A stretch of DNA of 45,042 nt from Candidatus Krumholzibacteriia bacterium (lineage in GTDB: Bacteria > Krumholzibacteriota > Krumholzibacteriia > LZORAL124-64-63). Shown one piece after another: positions 7,574-16,601 of this stretch. The stretch lies in the NCBI GenBank assembly GCA_024762975.1, contig JANTGJ010000013.1:1-45042 (forward strand), read 5' to 3'. The first letter of the stretch is position 1. Every line of letters begins with the position of its first letter. The notes beneath the pieces were generated by a model. That model was given only the letters and a program-made list of their open reading frames with translations, had not been told where the DNA came from and searched no databases. The position numbers and the translations under genes were made by a program.

Positions 7574-9118
7574 ATGACGCAGCACCATGCGCCCGTCCCA
7601 CGCAAAACCATCTTGTCGCGATTCCTGAGCGTCATCGAGAAAACCGGGAACGCACTTCCGCATCCGGCCACCCTCTTTGCCCTTCTTGCCGGCTCCATTG
7701 TTTTTCTGTCCTGGCTCTTGACCAAACTGGGAGTGACGGCGATCCATCCCAAGGATGGTGAGCTCATCGAACCCATCAGCCTGGTTTCAGTAGAAGGCCT
7801 GCATTGGATCCTCGACAATACGGTCGAAAACTACACGGGCTTTGCCCCTCTGGGCACGGTGTTGGTGGCATTGCTGGGAATCGGTGTGGCCGAAAAAAGT
7901 GGCTTGATTGGAACCGTGCTGAGGTTGCTGGTCCACTCGGCGCCACGACGTCTGCTGACCTTTGTGATCGTGCTCGCCGGCGTGATGTCCAACATGGCAA
8001 GCGATGTTGGATATGTGCTGCTGATCCCCCTGGGCGCCATCATTTTCCTGTCCATTGGTCGACATCCCCTCGCCGGTCTGGCTGCCGCTTTTGCCGGAGT
8101 ATCCGGCGGCTTCAGCGCCAATCTTTTGCTGGGCACCATTGACCCGCTCCTGTCCGGAATCACCCAGGAAGCGGCCCGGATCATCGATCCCGAGTACTCT
8201 GTAACTCCCGCCTGCAATTACTACTTCATGGTGGTTTCGACCTTTGTGATTGCCCTTCTGGGCACCTGGGTGACAGAGAGAGTTGTCGTGCCCAGGCTCG
8301 GCACCTACACCGGTCAGGACGAGGACCAGACTTCCGATTTGCAACCGCTCGACACCTCGGAAAAGAAAGGTCTGATCGCGGCCCTGGTGGTCAACATCTT
8401 GCTGACCTCCGTTATTTTGTGGGGGCTGATCCCCGCGGACGGATTCCTGCGGGAAGCCGGCACCGGCAGCATCCTGCACTCCCCCTTTATGCATGGAATC
8501 GTGACCTTCATTTTCCTGGGAGGATTGTTGAGCGGTATTGCCTATGGCGTGGCCGCAGGCAATTTCAGGAACGATACCGATGTGGTCGACGGCATGAAAG
8601 ACGCCATGAAAACCCTGAGCCTTTTCCTGGTTCTGGTATTCTTTGCTGCTCAATTCGTGGCCTACTTCAAGTACTCGAATCTGGGTATGATCGTGGCCAT
8701 CAACGGCGCGGGCGCCCTGAAATCGTCCGGATTGGGCCCCATTCCCTTGATGATGGCCTTCATTGTCTTGTCAGCGATTCTCAACCTGACCATGGGCAGT
8801 GCCTCGGCCAAGTGGGCCTTCATGGCTCCCGTTTTTGTTCCCATGTTCATGTTACTGGGATACTCGCCAGAGTTGGTGCAGGGCGTCTACCGGATTGGCG
8901 ACAGCACGACCAACATGATCTCACCCATGATGTCATTTTTCGCGTTGATCGTGGCCTTCTTCCAGAAGTACGACGCCAAAGCCGGACTGGGTACGGTCAT
9001 TGCCACCATGTTGCCCTACTCCGTCGCCTTTACCGTGGGCTGGATGATACTTCTGGCGATCTGGCTGATGGTTGGACTGCCGCTGGGGCCTGGGGCGGGT
9101 TTGTATCTTGAGAGGTAA
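7574..9118 (+). CDS. AbgT-family transporter
   Basis: A 514-residue integral membrane protein of the AbgT family, whose members import p-aminobenzoyl-glutamate or export sulfonamide-type antimetabolites, driven by an ion gradient. The N-terminal block [18 protein letters not shown] and the motifs [48 protein letters not shown] and [20 protein letters not shown] are characteristic of the family; [15 protein letters not shown] lies in the second hairpin. Length matches the family (about 510). A GAAAGG lies about 13 nt before the ATG, a weak ribosome-binding site. Base composition is lower in GC than the neighbours: two 60-nt rows counted by hand give 53% and 57% against 65% for a row of the MFS gene. 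This may mark later acquisition. Importer versus exporter cannot be decided here. Confidence 0.93.
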   Translation: MTQHHAPVPRKTILSRFLSVIEKTGNALPHPATLFALLAGSIVFLSWLLTKLGVTAIHPKDGELIEPISLVSVEGLHWILDNTVENYTGFAPLGTVLVALLGIGVAEKSGLIGTVLRLLVHSAPRRLLTFVIVLAGVMSNMASDVGYVLLIPLGAIIFLSIGRHPLAGLAAAFAGVSGGFSANLLLGTIDPLLSGITQEAARIIDPEYSVTPACNYYFMVVSTFVIALLGTWVTERVVVPRLGTYTGQDEDQTSDLQPLDTSEKKGLIAALVVNILLTSVILWGLIPADGFLREAGTGSILHSPFMHGIVTFIFLGGLLSGIAYGVAAGNFRNDTDVVDGMKDAMKTLSLFLVLVFFAAQFVAYFKYSNLGMIVAINGAGALKSSGLGPIPLMMAFIVLSAILNLTMGSASAKWAFMAPVFVPMFMLLGYSPELVQGVYRIGDSTTNMISPMMSFFALIVAFFQKYDAKAGLGTVIATMLPYSVAFTVGWMILLAIWLMVGLPLGPGAGLYLER

Positions 9119-9356
9119 GCTCCCTGGTCCAGCCAGTTGAGAACATGATGGTCCCCGGATTTCGGACAGTCGGCCAGCATGGCTCAGTGGCCAGGGTCAG
9201 GCTCTTTCGACTTTGAAAATTCCATGCCGCATGATCCTACGTGATTCAGTGTCCGGCGAGGTGCGTTTGCGGCAACCGCCGGGGCGACCTGCCGTTCGCC
9301 GCAAAGCTGTCATCGCCTGTGCAGAGCCGCCGGTTTCTATGTTTTCAGGCCGGTCC
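9119..9356. other. Non-coding stretch between AbgT gene and the B12 operon promoter
   Basis: First part of a 507-nt gene-free interval. I see only short imperfect inverted repeats (for example GGCCA/TGGCC around 9173-9203) and no convincing terminator or gene. The rest of the interval holds the promoter and riboswitch listed next. Confidence 0.5.
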
Positions 9357-9385
9357 TTGACAGCCGCCGATCCGACGAGTACTGT
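9357..9385 (+). promoter_or_regulatory. Sigma-70-type promoter of the B12 uptake operon
   Basis: A perfect -35 TTGACA (9357-9362), a 17-nt spacer and a -10 TACTGT (9380-9385), about 50 nt ahead of the cobalamin riboswitch and on the same strand. Confidence 0.65.
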
Positions 9386-9435
9386 CGGTCGGTCGGAAGC
9401 AGGGACTGCTTTCGGACTGAATTTTTCAGAATATT

Positions 9436-9606
9436 GCGGCTGATGAACCAGCGGAAGTCCGGTGAGAATCCGGCGCGGCCCCGCCACTGTAAGCGGTGAC
9501 GAAACCTGCAAAATTGCCACTGATCGAGCCAGGGATGGCGAGGGGATCGGGAAGGCGCAGGGAGTAGAACGACCCGTAAGCCAGGAGACCGGTTCCAGGC
9601 CTGCCA
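9436..9606 (+). promoter_or_regulatory. Cobalamin riboswitch
   Basis: The conserved core is directly recognisable: GCGGAAGTCCGGTGAGAATC, then GGCCCCGCCACTGTAAGCGG, then TTGCCACTG, GGGAAGGC, and the B12 box AAGCCAGGAGACC at 9578-9590. GAACC at 9445-9449 can pair with GGTTC at 9591-9595 to close the structure. The aptamer ends about 20 nt before the BtuB-like start codon, so control is probably at translation initiation: adenosylcobalamin binding would hide the ribosome-binding region (GGGCGAGG). The element fits its cargo, a B12-type TonB receptor. Edges are approximate. Confidence 0.95.
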
Positions 9607-9625
9607 CCACCTTCGTGGGCGAGGT

Positions 9626-11707
9626 ATGGCTTTGGCGTTCTGTCCCGGCAGGGAGCGATCCAGAACGAAGATTTCCGGCGCGAGACCGGGGACCAAAGCA
9701 GCCATCGGGCTGCTTCTTTTGTCGTGCCTGCCGGTTTCGATCCCGGTCGTGGCCGCCGAACTCGCCGACGTCTCCCTGCACGCCGCCCGTGTCGAGGCCG
9801 ACACGCTGATCGTCAGCGCCCGCGCACTCGGCGACGCGGTCACGCCGTCGGCCGCGGGCCTGGTCTCGGTCATCGACCTGTCCGATGATCGCGGCTCCGT
9901 GGACCTGGCCGAGGCGTTGGGTCGCACTGCCGGATTCCAGGTCCGGCGCACCGGAGGCCTGGGCTTTGCCGCCGTCCCCTCGCTGCGCGGGTCGGCCGCC
10001 GCGCAGATCCGCATTCTCATCGACGGGCTGCCCCTGAACGAGGCACAGAGCGGAACGGTCGACCTTTCTCAACTGCCGGCCGATCGTTTCGCTCGCGCCG
10101 AGATCCATCGCGGCGTCGTTCCCGGCGGCTTCGGCGGCATGGGCGGCGCGGGCGCCGTGAATCTGATCACGCGCGAGCACGCCGAGGGTCTGGATTCGAC
10201 CGCTTTCGCCGGGGGGCACGGCAGCCGCGGCGGCCGCGTGACCTGGGGCTGGTCCGACGACGCGGATCGCCGCTCACTCCTGCTGATGCTCCACGCCCGC
10301 CGCGCCGACAACGACTTCAAGTACACCGACAATCGGCAGACCTTCGACAACGCGAACGACGATACGACGCGCAGCCGTGAGAATTCCTGGTTCGAGGAGT
10401 TCGGCTTCTGGGGCAAGGGCCGCGCTGCGACCGGGCCCTTGCAGTGGGAGACCAGCGCAGGCTGCTTCCGGAAGGATGGCGGGCGTCCCGGACCGATCAA
10501 CTACCCGTCCCCGCATGCCACGGTGCGCCTCGAGCGCTGCGACGGCCGCCTGGGGCTCGCGCTGCCCGGTGCGGTGACTCTCGAACTGGCCGCAGCGCGT
10601 CAGAGTGAGCACCTCTACGACCCCGAGAACGAGATCGAGGACGGTTTCGGCGGCACGATCCGAACCCTCGGCAGTGATGTGACGCAGCGACTGACCTGGT
10701 CGCCGCGGCTGTGGGATGTACCCGCCGGCGGGCACCTCGCCCTGGCGGAGCTGGTCTGCGGAGTGGACCGGCGCCGTCAATGGTACCGTCAGTGGTATGG
10801 CACCAACGAGGAGCCTCACCGCAGCCGCGCGACCCGTTCTGCTTTTGCCAGCCTGCCCCTGGCCTTCTTCGGACACCGACTGCAGGTCGTGCCGGCCTGG
10901 CGCTGGCAACGCAACAAGGACGATTTCCCGCCGGTCCCCGCGCTGCCTTGGCTGCCCGAGGAAGAAGGCGTCCAGCACGTGCGCGATGACGTCTCGCCCT
11001 CGCTGGGCGTGGTGTGGCACGTCCTTCCCGAGCGCTGGAGCATCGAGGCACACGCCGCCCGCTCGGTGCGCGTGCCGACCTGGGTTGAGCTCTTCGGACA
11101 TCGCGGCGGTATCGATGGCAACCGCGAATTGCTGCCCGAGGAACTCGACGCCGCGGACATCGGCATCGTATGGAGTGCCGCACACCATCTGCGCACCCGC
11201 CTGGCCGCCTTTTGGTCCGAGACCGACGAGACCATCGTCTTCCTGCAAAACAGCGCCGCGACGAGCAAGGCCCGCAACATCGGCGCGACACGCAACCGGG
11301 GCCTCGAGTGGGAGCTGGTTGCCTCGTTGCCGGCACGCCTCAAGCTGCAGGGCAACCTGACGGCGCAACGGCCCGAGGATCGCGGCGACCAGGCCCAGTA
11401 CCACGGCAAGGACCTGCCCTACCTCAGTCGCTGGGAAGCCGATGTGCGATTGAGCCGCCGCTTCGACGAGGGATCGGCCTGGCTGGAGGCCTCCAGCCAG
11501 AGTGGCAGGTATCGCGACCGCGCCAATACCGAATCGATTCGCGCCGAGGCGCGGACGCTGTGGAATCTGGGCTTCAGCCGAACCTGGCGTGACCACTACG
11601 AACTGAGTTTCGAGGGCATCAACCTCGGCGACGACCGGACCTATGACATCGTGCAGTTCCCATTGCCGGGACGAACCTGGCAAGTGGCGCTGCGCGGAAA
11701 ACACTGA
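9626..11707 (+). CDS. btuB: BtuB-like TonB-dependent outer-membrane receptor (cobalamin uptake)
   Basis: A 693-residue receptor that would import cobalamin across the outer membrane using TonB energy. A signal peptide covers about residues 24-44 (KAAIGLLLLSCLPVSIPVVAA) after an unusually long polar start. DTLIVSA (59-65) matches the BtuB-type TonB box. The plug domain follows, with LAEALGRTAGFQVRRTGG, PSLRGSAAAQIRILIDGLPL and the typical GGMGGAGAVNLITRE. The barrel ends in FPLPGRTWQVALRGKH, with aromatic-rich alternating strands as expected. The start ATG 9626 lies just behind the riboswitch; the ribosome-binding region is GGGCGAGG. The riboswitch makes cobalamin, not iron, the likely ligand. 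A secreted beta-propeller gene follows after 10 nt and is probably co-transcribed. Family call is secure; ligand is inferred from the riboswitch and TonB box. Confidence 0.93.
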   Translation: MALAFCPGRERSRTKISGARPGTKAAIGLLLLSCLPVSIPVVAAELADVSLHAARVEADTLIVSARALGDAVTPSAAGLVSVIDLSDDRGSVDLAEALGRTAGFQVRRTGGLGFAAVPSLRGSAAAQIRILIDGLPLNEAQSGTVDLSQLPADRFARAEIHRGVVPGGFGGMGGAGAVNLITREHAEGLDSTAFAGGHGSRGGRVTWGWSDDADRRSLLLMLHARRADNDFKYTDNRQTFDNANDDTTRSRENSWFEEFGFWGKGRAATGPLQWETSAGCFRKDGGRPGPINYPSPHATVRLERCDGRLGLALPGAVTLELAAARQSEHLYDPENEIEDGFGGTIRTLGSDVTQRLTWSPRLWDVPAGGHLALAELVCGVDRRRQWYRQWYGTNEEPHRSRATRSAFASLPLAFFGHRLQVVPAWRWQRNKDDFPPVPALPWLPEEEGVQHVRDDVSPSLGVVWHVLPERWSIEAHAARSVRVPTWVELFGHRGGIDGNRELLPEELDAADIGIVWSAAHHLRTRLAAFWSETDETIVFLQNSAATSKARNIGATRNRGLEWELVASLPARLKLQGNLTAQRPEDRGDQAQYHGKDLPYLSRWEADVRLSRRFDEGSAWLEASSQSGRYRDRANTESIRAEARTLWNLGFSRTWRDHYELSFEGINLGDDRTYDIVQFPLPGRTWQVALRGKH

Positions 11708-11717
11708 GGAGACGACC

Positions 11718-13076
11718 TTGAGAATCCTGATTGCCAGCCTCGTACTCGCCATCGCGGGCCTCGCCCAGGCCCAGGACGGGCCCTGGATCATCAGCACCGA
11801 CTACGAGGTTTTCGGCCAGATCGAGAGCTTTCAAAAGACGGCGCCGTGGAATGCCTCGGGCAGTCTGTCGACCACTCCCAGCGACGCGGTCGGCCGCCAT
11901 CACGACGGCAGGGTCTATATCGTCGGGCGGGGTGGCTCGAACCTGATCCGCGTCCACGATGCCGGGAACGGCTTTTCGCTGTTGAATGAGTTCTCGATCG
12001 GTGCCGGTCGCAACCCGCAGGACATCGTCTTCGATGACCAGGGCCGCGCCTGGGTACCCTGTTACGATGAGGGCGTACTGCTTCAAGTCGATGTGGAAAA
12101 CGGCACCGTGGTGGCCGAATACTCGACCGCAGCCTACGCCGATGCCGACGGCCTGCCCGAGACCGGTTGGGCCGAGATCTTGGACGGCAAGTTGTATGTG
12201 ATCTGCCAGAAACTGGACCGCAACAACTGGTATTCGCCGACCGGGCCGGGCCTGCTGCTGGTGTTCAACCTGACCTCACTGCAATGGGAGACCCCGGTGC
12301 AGCTGACCGGAGCGAATCCCTACTCGCGAATCCGCATTGACGATCAGGATCGCCTGCTGGTGGGATGTACGGGGTACTGGGCGACGAATGACGCCGGCAT
12401 CGAGGCCGTCGATCCGGTCACGGGCACGAGCCTGGGCTACGTGGCAACCGAGGCCCAGTTGGGCGGCGATGTGTTGAACTTCGTGGTCACCGGCACCGAC
12501 GAGTACCTCGTGATGATCAGCGATTCGTCGTTCGCAACAGCGGTGAAGAAGTTTGCCGCCGGCACCGCGGCGACGATCGTTTCGACCCCCGGCTACGATT
12601 TGGCGGACATCGCGTTCGATGGTGATTTTCAGCTCTTCGTCGCCGATCGGCAGCCGAGCGCTTTCGGGATCCGAGTCTTCGACTCGGTATCGGGAATGGA
12701 ACTGACTTCGCAACCGATCACCACGGTCTTGTCGCCCTACAGCTTCATCACTCCGTCGGCGACCGGTCCCACGCCGGTGCCACAGGGTGGGCTGCGGGGT
12801 GCTTTGCGTTTGGGGCTGCCGTATCCGAATCCCTGCAATCCGCGGAGTGAGCTGGATCTGACCGGACGCCCGGATTCCGCGGTGCAGGTTTCGGTCTACG
12901 ATTTGCGGGGCCGGCGGGTGGCGCGCGCGATGGTACCCACCGACGGTGCCGGTCAAGGGGTGTACCGGTTTGATGGTATCGACGCCGCGGGACGACCGCT
13001 CGCCGCCGGCGCGTACCGGATCGTAGCCGAAGGCAGCGGCGGATATGCTGCCCGAACGGTCACTCTGGTGAAGTAG
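11718..13076 (+). CDS. Secreted beta-propeller protein with FlgD-type C-terminal tail, BtuG-like partner of the B12 receptor
   Basis: A 452-residue protein starting at TTG 11718, preceded by GAGGAG at the right distance; the frame is open further upstream into btuB, but the signal peptide RILIASLVLAIAGLAQAQ begins directly after this TTG. Residues about 20-350 show repeated propeller-like units (GRHHDGRVYIVGRGGSNLIRV, NPQDIVFDDQGRAWVPCYDEG, SDSSFATAVKKF), like YncE/DUF5074 proteins. Residues about 370-452 form a FlgD-type Ig tail (LPYPNPCNP, VYDLRGRRVARA, ending TVTLVK). It lies 10 nt after btuB under the riboswitch. In Bacteroides the BtuB partner BtuG is a surface seven-bladed propeller that binds B12 tightly, so a capture role here is a good inference. 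Unlike BtuG it has no lipobox; the tail might hold it at the surface instead. Confidence 0.82.
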   Translation: MRILIASLVLAIAGLAQAQDGPWIISTDYEVFGQIESFQKTAPWNASGSLSTTPSDAVGRHHDGRVYIVGRGGSNLIRVHDAGNGFSLLNEFSIGAGRNPQDIVFDDQGRAWVPCYDEGVLLQVDVENGTVVAEYSTAAYADADGLPETGWAEILDGKLYVICQKLDRNNWYSPTGPGLLLVFNLTSLQWETPVQLTGANPYSRIRIDDQDRLLVGCTGYWATNDAGIEAVDPVTGTSLGYVATEAQLGGDVLNFVVTGTDEYLVMISDSSFATAVKKFAAGTAATIVSTPGYDLADIAFDGDFQLFVADRQPSAFGIRVFDSVSGMELTSQPITTVLSPYSFITPSATGPTPVPQGGLRGALRLGLPYPNPCNPRSELDLTGRPDSAVQVSVYDLRGRRVARAMVPTDGAGQGVYRFDGIDAAGRPLAAGAYRIVAEGSGGYAARTVTLVK

Positions 13077-13095
13077 TCCACCGAAGGGGTGAAGC

Positions 13096-13118
13096 GGCCG
13101 GGTCCCCGGGACCCGGCC
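13096..13118 (+). terminator. Hairpin after the B12 operon
   Basis: A 10-bp perfect stem GGCCGGGTCC (13096-13105) / GGACCCGGCC (13109-13118) with a 3-nt loop lies 19 nt after the propeller gene. No T-run follows, so it is a probable but not classical terminator. Confidence 0.55.
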
Positions 13119-13202
13119 ATTCGCCCCGCCCCGGTGGTTCCCTTCCACTCGGACCGGGAAATTCCGCTCCCCATCAAAGCCCTTCCCTAAATCAGACTAA
13201 TT

Positions 13203-13211
13203 TGGTATAAT
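13203..13211 (+). promoter_or_regulatory. Extended -10 promoter for the Ig-like secreted protein
   Basis: TGGTATAAT: a perfect TATAAT (13206-13211) with the TGn extension, 51 nt before the start codon. The -35 region (TTCCCT at 17 nt spacing) is poor, as is common with extended -10 promoters. Confidence 0.6.
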
Positions 13212-13262
13212 ATTCAGCGCATCTCGAATTTCCACTCCATCAGATTCCAAGGGGATCGCGAA

Positions 13263-14549
13263 ATGGGATTTCAGCGCCGACAGACCTTCGTTGTTCAGGT
13301 GAGTGTTTTCGTCGCCTTGATCCTTCTCGGTGCACCTGCAGGGGCCCAGATCATGATCGCGCAGGACGATTTCCACGGCGTGCGAATCCAGGAGCCGCTG
13401 GTCGTGGACGCGCCGGGCCTGCTGGACAATGACCTTCTCGACGGAGAAGCTGCCGCAGAGTCGGGCGCCATTGCCGAACTCGTTGTTGACGCAGTCCATG
13501 GAACCCTGGTGATGACTCCGGATGGCGCCTTTTCCTACTCCCCGGGGCCCTCTTTTACCGGGCTGGACAGCTTCGTCTATGCGGCCGTGGCGGGGGCTGT
13601 CTCCGACCAGGCCACGGTCCACCTGATCGCCTGCAACGGCGGTCCGGATGTCTTCGTCTGCTGGGAAGAAGAGGCCTTCCTTTCGATGGCGGGCGACCTG
13701 GGCTATTACCGTAGCTTCGAATCCCTGAACGGCCCGGCGTGGGACCCCGCCCTGCGACCCGGCTCGGCGATGAGCGTCACCAGTCAGGGCGTTCGTTGGA
13801 CCTCGAATTACCCCGACGCGCCGGTTTCGAATCCGCTGACCGTGAACGACCTCGGTGGCGGTGGCAACAGCCGCTACCTGTACGATCCGAATCACGGCTA
13901 CGCCGAAGGCACCGCCGCGGCCTGCGACAACGACTTCCCGGCCGAGTCCTGTTTGTACCACGACGGATTCACCGGAGAGGTCGTCGCCGGGAATCCACCC
14001 CTGGTCGGCGTCAGCGCGATCATCGACGGAGACTGGACCTCCCGCGTTTCGATGGTCCTCGACGACGTGAACGTGTATCCCGATGTGGTCGTCTACTACC
14101 AACAGTTCCTGGGCATCATCGATACCCGTCCCCAGGGATTCTCGAAATTCTCATTCCGGGAAACCGCCGGCAAAGTGGGACAGGGAGCCTACATCTGGGG
14201 CCACGATATTTCCTATCTGACCACCGCCCCGGCCGCGACCCCGGCTCCGGAACCGACCTCCCGGGTATTCTTCGCCGGAGCGGGCCCCAATCCCGCCAGC
14301 CGGGGATCAGCGTGGCGTTTCTCCCTGCCCACTGCGTCCCACATCCGTCTGGACGTGTATGACATCCGAGGCCGTCTCGTTCGGAGCCTGGCCCATCGTC
14401 ATTTCGAGGCCGGAGAGCACGGAATCAACTGGGATGCGCGAGACGCCGGTGGGCACCTGGTTGCGGCCGGAACCTACTTTGGCAGACTGAAGGTGGACGG
14501 AGCGGGAACCGTCGACGAGCAGGTCAGGAAGATCGTCATTCTGCGGTAG
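13263..14549 (+). CDS. Secreted protein with cadherin/Big_9-like domain and FlgD-type C-terminal tail
   Basis: A 428-residue exported protein. The signal peptide ends near APAGAQ (about residue 29). Residues about 33-125 resemble the bacterial Ig/cadherin-like repeat with its LLDNDLLDGEA turn and GTLVMTPDGAFSYSPGPSFTG, a pattern seen in large surface adhesins. The middle part (about 130-330) has several Cys (C125, CWEEE, CDNDFPAESC) and is not recognised. Residues about 340-428 form the FlgD-type tail (AGPNPASRGSAWRF, VYDIRGRLVRSL, WDARDAGGHLVAAGTYFGRL, ending VILR). The start ATG 13263 has AAGGGGATCG upstream. It ends by overlapping the last 14 nt of the convergent lipoprotein gene. Function unknown, probably cell-surface or released. 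Confidence 0.85.
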   Translation: MGFQRRQTFVVQVSVFVALILLGAPAGAQIMIAQDDFHGVRIQEPLVVDAPGLLDNDLLDGEAAAESGAIAELVVDAVHGTLVMTPDGAFSYSPGPSFTGLDSFVYAAVAGAVSDQATVHLIACNGGPDVFVCWEEEAFLSMAGDLGYYRSFESLNGPAWDPALRPGSAMSVTSQGVRWTSNYPDAPVSNPLTVNDLGGGGNSRYLYDPNHGYAEGTAAACDNDFPAESCLYHDGFTGEVVAGNPPLVGVSAIIDGDWTSRVSMVLDDVNVYPDVVVYYQQFLGIIDTRPQGFSKFSFRETAGKVGQGAYIWGHDISYLTTAPAATPAPEPTSRVFFAGAGPNPASRGSAWRFSLPTASHIRLDVYDIRGRLVRSLAHRHFEAGEHGINWDARDAGGHLVAAGTYFGRLKVDGAGTVDEQVRKIVILR

Positions 14550-15564
14550 CCCGCTCGCGGCATCGTTGTGAAACGCTCGAGGTCCGGATCGGCTGGGCGC
14601 CGCCGTCCCATCCCGCCAGTCGAGCAAACAGGTTCCACGCCGCCATCCCCTTCAGGACACAGTTCAGATTCGCCTCTTCCGGTGAACTGGAATGAGCACA
14701 ACCACTGCACCCGTCGTAGTTTGCGACACCTTCCCCCGTCGTCAGAAGAACGGGCAGCGCGCCGGGATTCGAAGCGCACCACTCCCGTGCCCAGTTACCT
14801 CCGTCGTAGTCCAAGTTGTCCCGCATGGCGCGATCCCAATAGTAGATGCCGTCGGGATCGTAGGCCTCGATATCCGCGAAGTCGAACAGCCAGCGTTCAT
14901 GCTCGGCACAGTGGGCCCGGATCAGCTGGTTGTTGTAGTGGACCGAATTCTCGGTCAGGTCCTCGCCCTGTCCCTGCGCATGGCCGGTCATGAAGACGAA
15001 GTGCACGCGCGGATACTCGGCGATCAGCAATTCCATGTGGTCGAGATAGCGCTGAGCGTCGTGGCCGTTGATCGAACACCAGGACCACATCACGACGTTG
15101 ATGTGCGCGTTGTCCGGATTGTCCAGCAGGGCGCGCGTCGCCGTCACCCAGGGAGTGACGCCGTGCTCGTCGATCTCGTCACCCTGGCTCAGGTCCGGGC
15201 AGCCGGGAATGCCGTTGTCATCCAGATCCAGCGCGGTCGAATCGTTGCCCGAGTCGCTCCAGGCGAACCGGTCCGCAAAGACGGGGTACCGCTCCAGACA
15301 GTTCATGCCGTTAATCAACTGGCTGCCGTGCGATGTGTGCTGGTAGGCGATGTGCAAACCGGCAACGGCATCCTCGAGGGCCGAGGGTGGGATCGACATC
15401 AGGTCGGTCGCGTAGTGATCGATGACCGAACCCCGCGTGATCGGTAGGCCGTCATCGACGTTGTCCTGCGGGTCCGGATCCACCGACGAGCAACCGGCGA
15501 CCAGGACCAGCAACGCGAGCGCCCAAACGCCGAGGATCCGCAATCTCAGCCCGCTGTCAGTCAT
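14536..15564 (-). CDS. HTSHGSQ-type lipoprotein, tandem paralogue 2
   Basis: A 342-residue lipoprotein with signal ending in lipobox LVAGC (Cys25). It is closely related over its whole length to the gene just upstream (15591-16601). Shared features include VIDH near the start, LHIAYQHTSHGSQLI, DLSQGDxIDEHGVTPWVTATR, INVVMWSWCSINGHDAQRY, FVFMTGHAxGQGEDLTENSV, YYWDRAMRDNLDYD, ANYDGCxxCAHSxxP and FARLAGWDGG. Conserved His, Asp, Ser and Cys residues suggest an enzyme, and the alternation of TGH/GHD motifs is faintly reminiscent of SGNH-type hydrolases, but I cannot assign a family with confidence. The CxxC-A-H sequence is not a heme site. It lies 26 nt after its paralogue in the same operon. Its end overlaps the convergent gene by 14 nt, and the last about 20 residues are unlike the paralogue. 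Confidence 0.85.
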   Translation of the reverse strand: MTDSGLRLRILGVWALALLVLVAGCSSVDPDPQDNVDDGLPITRGSVIDHYATDLMSIPPSALEDAVAGLHIAYQHTSHGSQLINGMNCLERYPVFADRFAWSDSGNDSTALDLDDNGIPGCPDLSQGDEIDEHGVTPWVTATRALLDNPDNAHINVVMWSWCSINGHDAQRYLDHMELLIAEYPRVHFVFMTGHAQGQGEDLTENSVHYNNQLIRAHCAEHERWLFDFADIEAYDPDGIYYWDRAMRDNLDYDGGNWAREWCASNPGALPVLLTTGEGVANYDGCSGCAHSSSPEEANLNCVLKGMAAWNLFARLAGWDGGAQPIRTSSVSQRCRERATAE

Positions 15565-15590
15565 CGATTCACTTCTCTTTCCGGTTTGAT

Positions 15591-16601
15591 CTACTTGACG
15601 GGAATTCCGAGATCACCGTCACCGGGATCCACGTCGCCGCCATCCCAGCCGGCCAATCGTGCGAACAGATGCCAGGTCGCCATGCCCTTCAGCGCGCAGT
15701 TGACGGTGGCCGAGGCAGGTGTCGCCGAATGCGCACAACTCTCGCAACCGTCATAATTCGCAACGCCGTCGCCGGTGGCCAGCAACGACGGCAACGAACC
15801 CGGATTCGCGCGAACCCACTCGCTGCCCCAGTTGCCCTCGTCGTAGTCCAGGTTATCACGCATCGCGCGATCCCAGTAGTAGGTGCCGTCCGGATCATAC
15901 GCCTCGATGTCCGCAAAATCGAACAGCCAGCGGCCATGTTCCATACAGTGCAGGCGAATCAGCTGATTGTTGTAGTGCACGCTGTTTTCGGTCAGGTCCT
16001 CGCCCTGGCCTTCGGCGTGACCGGTCATGAAGACGAAATCGATCCAGGGATACTCGGCGATCAGCAGTTCCATGTTGTCGATGTAACGTTGTGCGTCGTG
16101 GCCGTTGATCGAGCACCACGACCACATCACGACATTGATGTTCCAGTTGGACGGATCGTTCAGCAGATTGCGCGTCGCGGTAACCCATGGGGTGACACCG
16201 TGTTCATCGATCGTATCGCCTTGGCTGAGATCAGCACAGCCGGCGATGCCGTAGTCGTCCAGATCCAGTGCTCCCCACCGTGCACCGGCATCGTCCCAAT
16301 CGTACAGGTCGCCGAATTTCGGGAATGTCTTCAAACTGTTCATGCCGCTGATCAACTGGCTGCCGTGCGAGGTATGCTGGTAGGCGATGTGCAGATTCGC
16401 GGCGGCTCGATCGATCGCGCCTTCAGGGATGCTGTTCACATCGGCATCGGTGTGGTCGATCACCCGATCAGTGGCGAGTTCGGTCTCGAGTTTCGTTCGT
16501 GCTTCGGGCTCGGGCGCCAGTGATTTGCAGCCCGTTCCCAGCGCCACCAGAACCAGCAGCAACACGACGAAGAGCAGAAGGCGATTGCGGAAGCTGTCCA
16601 T
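15591..16601 (-). CDS. HTSHGSQ-type lipoprotein, tandem paralogue 1
   Basis: A 336-residue lipoprotein. The true start is ATG 16601 (MDSFRNRLLLFVV), preceded by AAGGGGATCG; the frame is open 63 codons further upstream but that part is not signal-like. Lipobox ALGTGC puts the lipidated Cys at 25. The body is a close paralogue of the following gene, with the same conserved blocks (YQHTSHGSQLI, WSWCSINGHDAQRY, FMTGHAEGQGEDLTENS, NYDGCESCAHS). The proteins differ mainly in the linker after the lipobox and at the C-terminus, which here ends GDGDLGIPVK. Local duplication explains the pair. Probably anchored in the outer or inner membrane and facing the periplasm or surface. Activity unknown. A hairpin lies between this gene and the gpx gene upstream, so the two lipoproteins form their own unit. 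Confidence 0.86.
   Translation of the reverse strand: MDSFRNRLLLFVVLLLVLVALGTGCKSLAPEPEARTKLETELATDRVIDHTDADVNSIPEGAIDRAAANLHIAYQHTSHGSQLISGMNSLKTFPKFGDLYDWDDAGARWGALDLDDYGIAGCADLSQGDTIDEHGVTPWVTATRNLLNDPSNWNINVVMWSWCSINGHDAQRYIDNMELLIAEYPWIDFVFMTGHAEGQGEDLTENSVHYNNQLIRLHCMEHGRWLFDFADIEAYDPDGTYYWDRAMRDNLDYDEGNWGSEWVRANPGSLPSLLATGDGVANYDGCESCAHSATPASATVNCALKGMATWHLFARLAGWDGGDVDPGDGDLGIPVK

Noticed and set aside
10274-11797. 507-codon open frame antisense to btuB
   Set aside because: Shadow of the clear TonB-dependent receptor; no signal, domain or ribosome-binding site.
14536-16601. CxxC-A-H in the paired lipoproteins as a heme c site
   Set aside because: The heme c motif is CxxCH; here an extra Ala separates the second Cys from His in both proteins.
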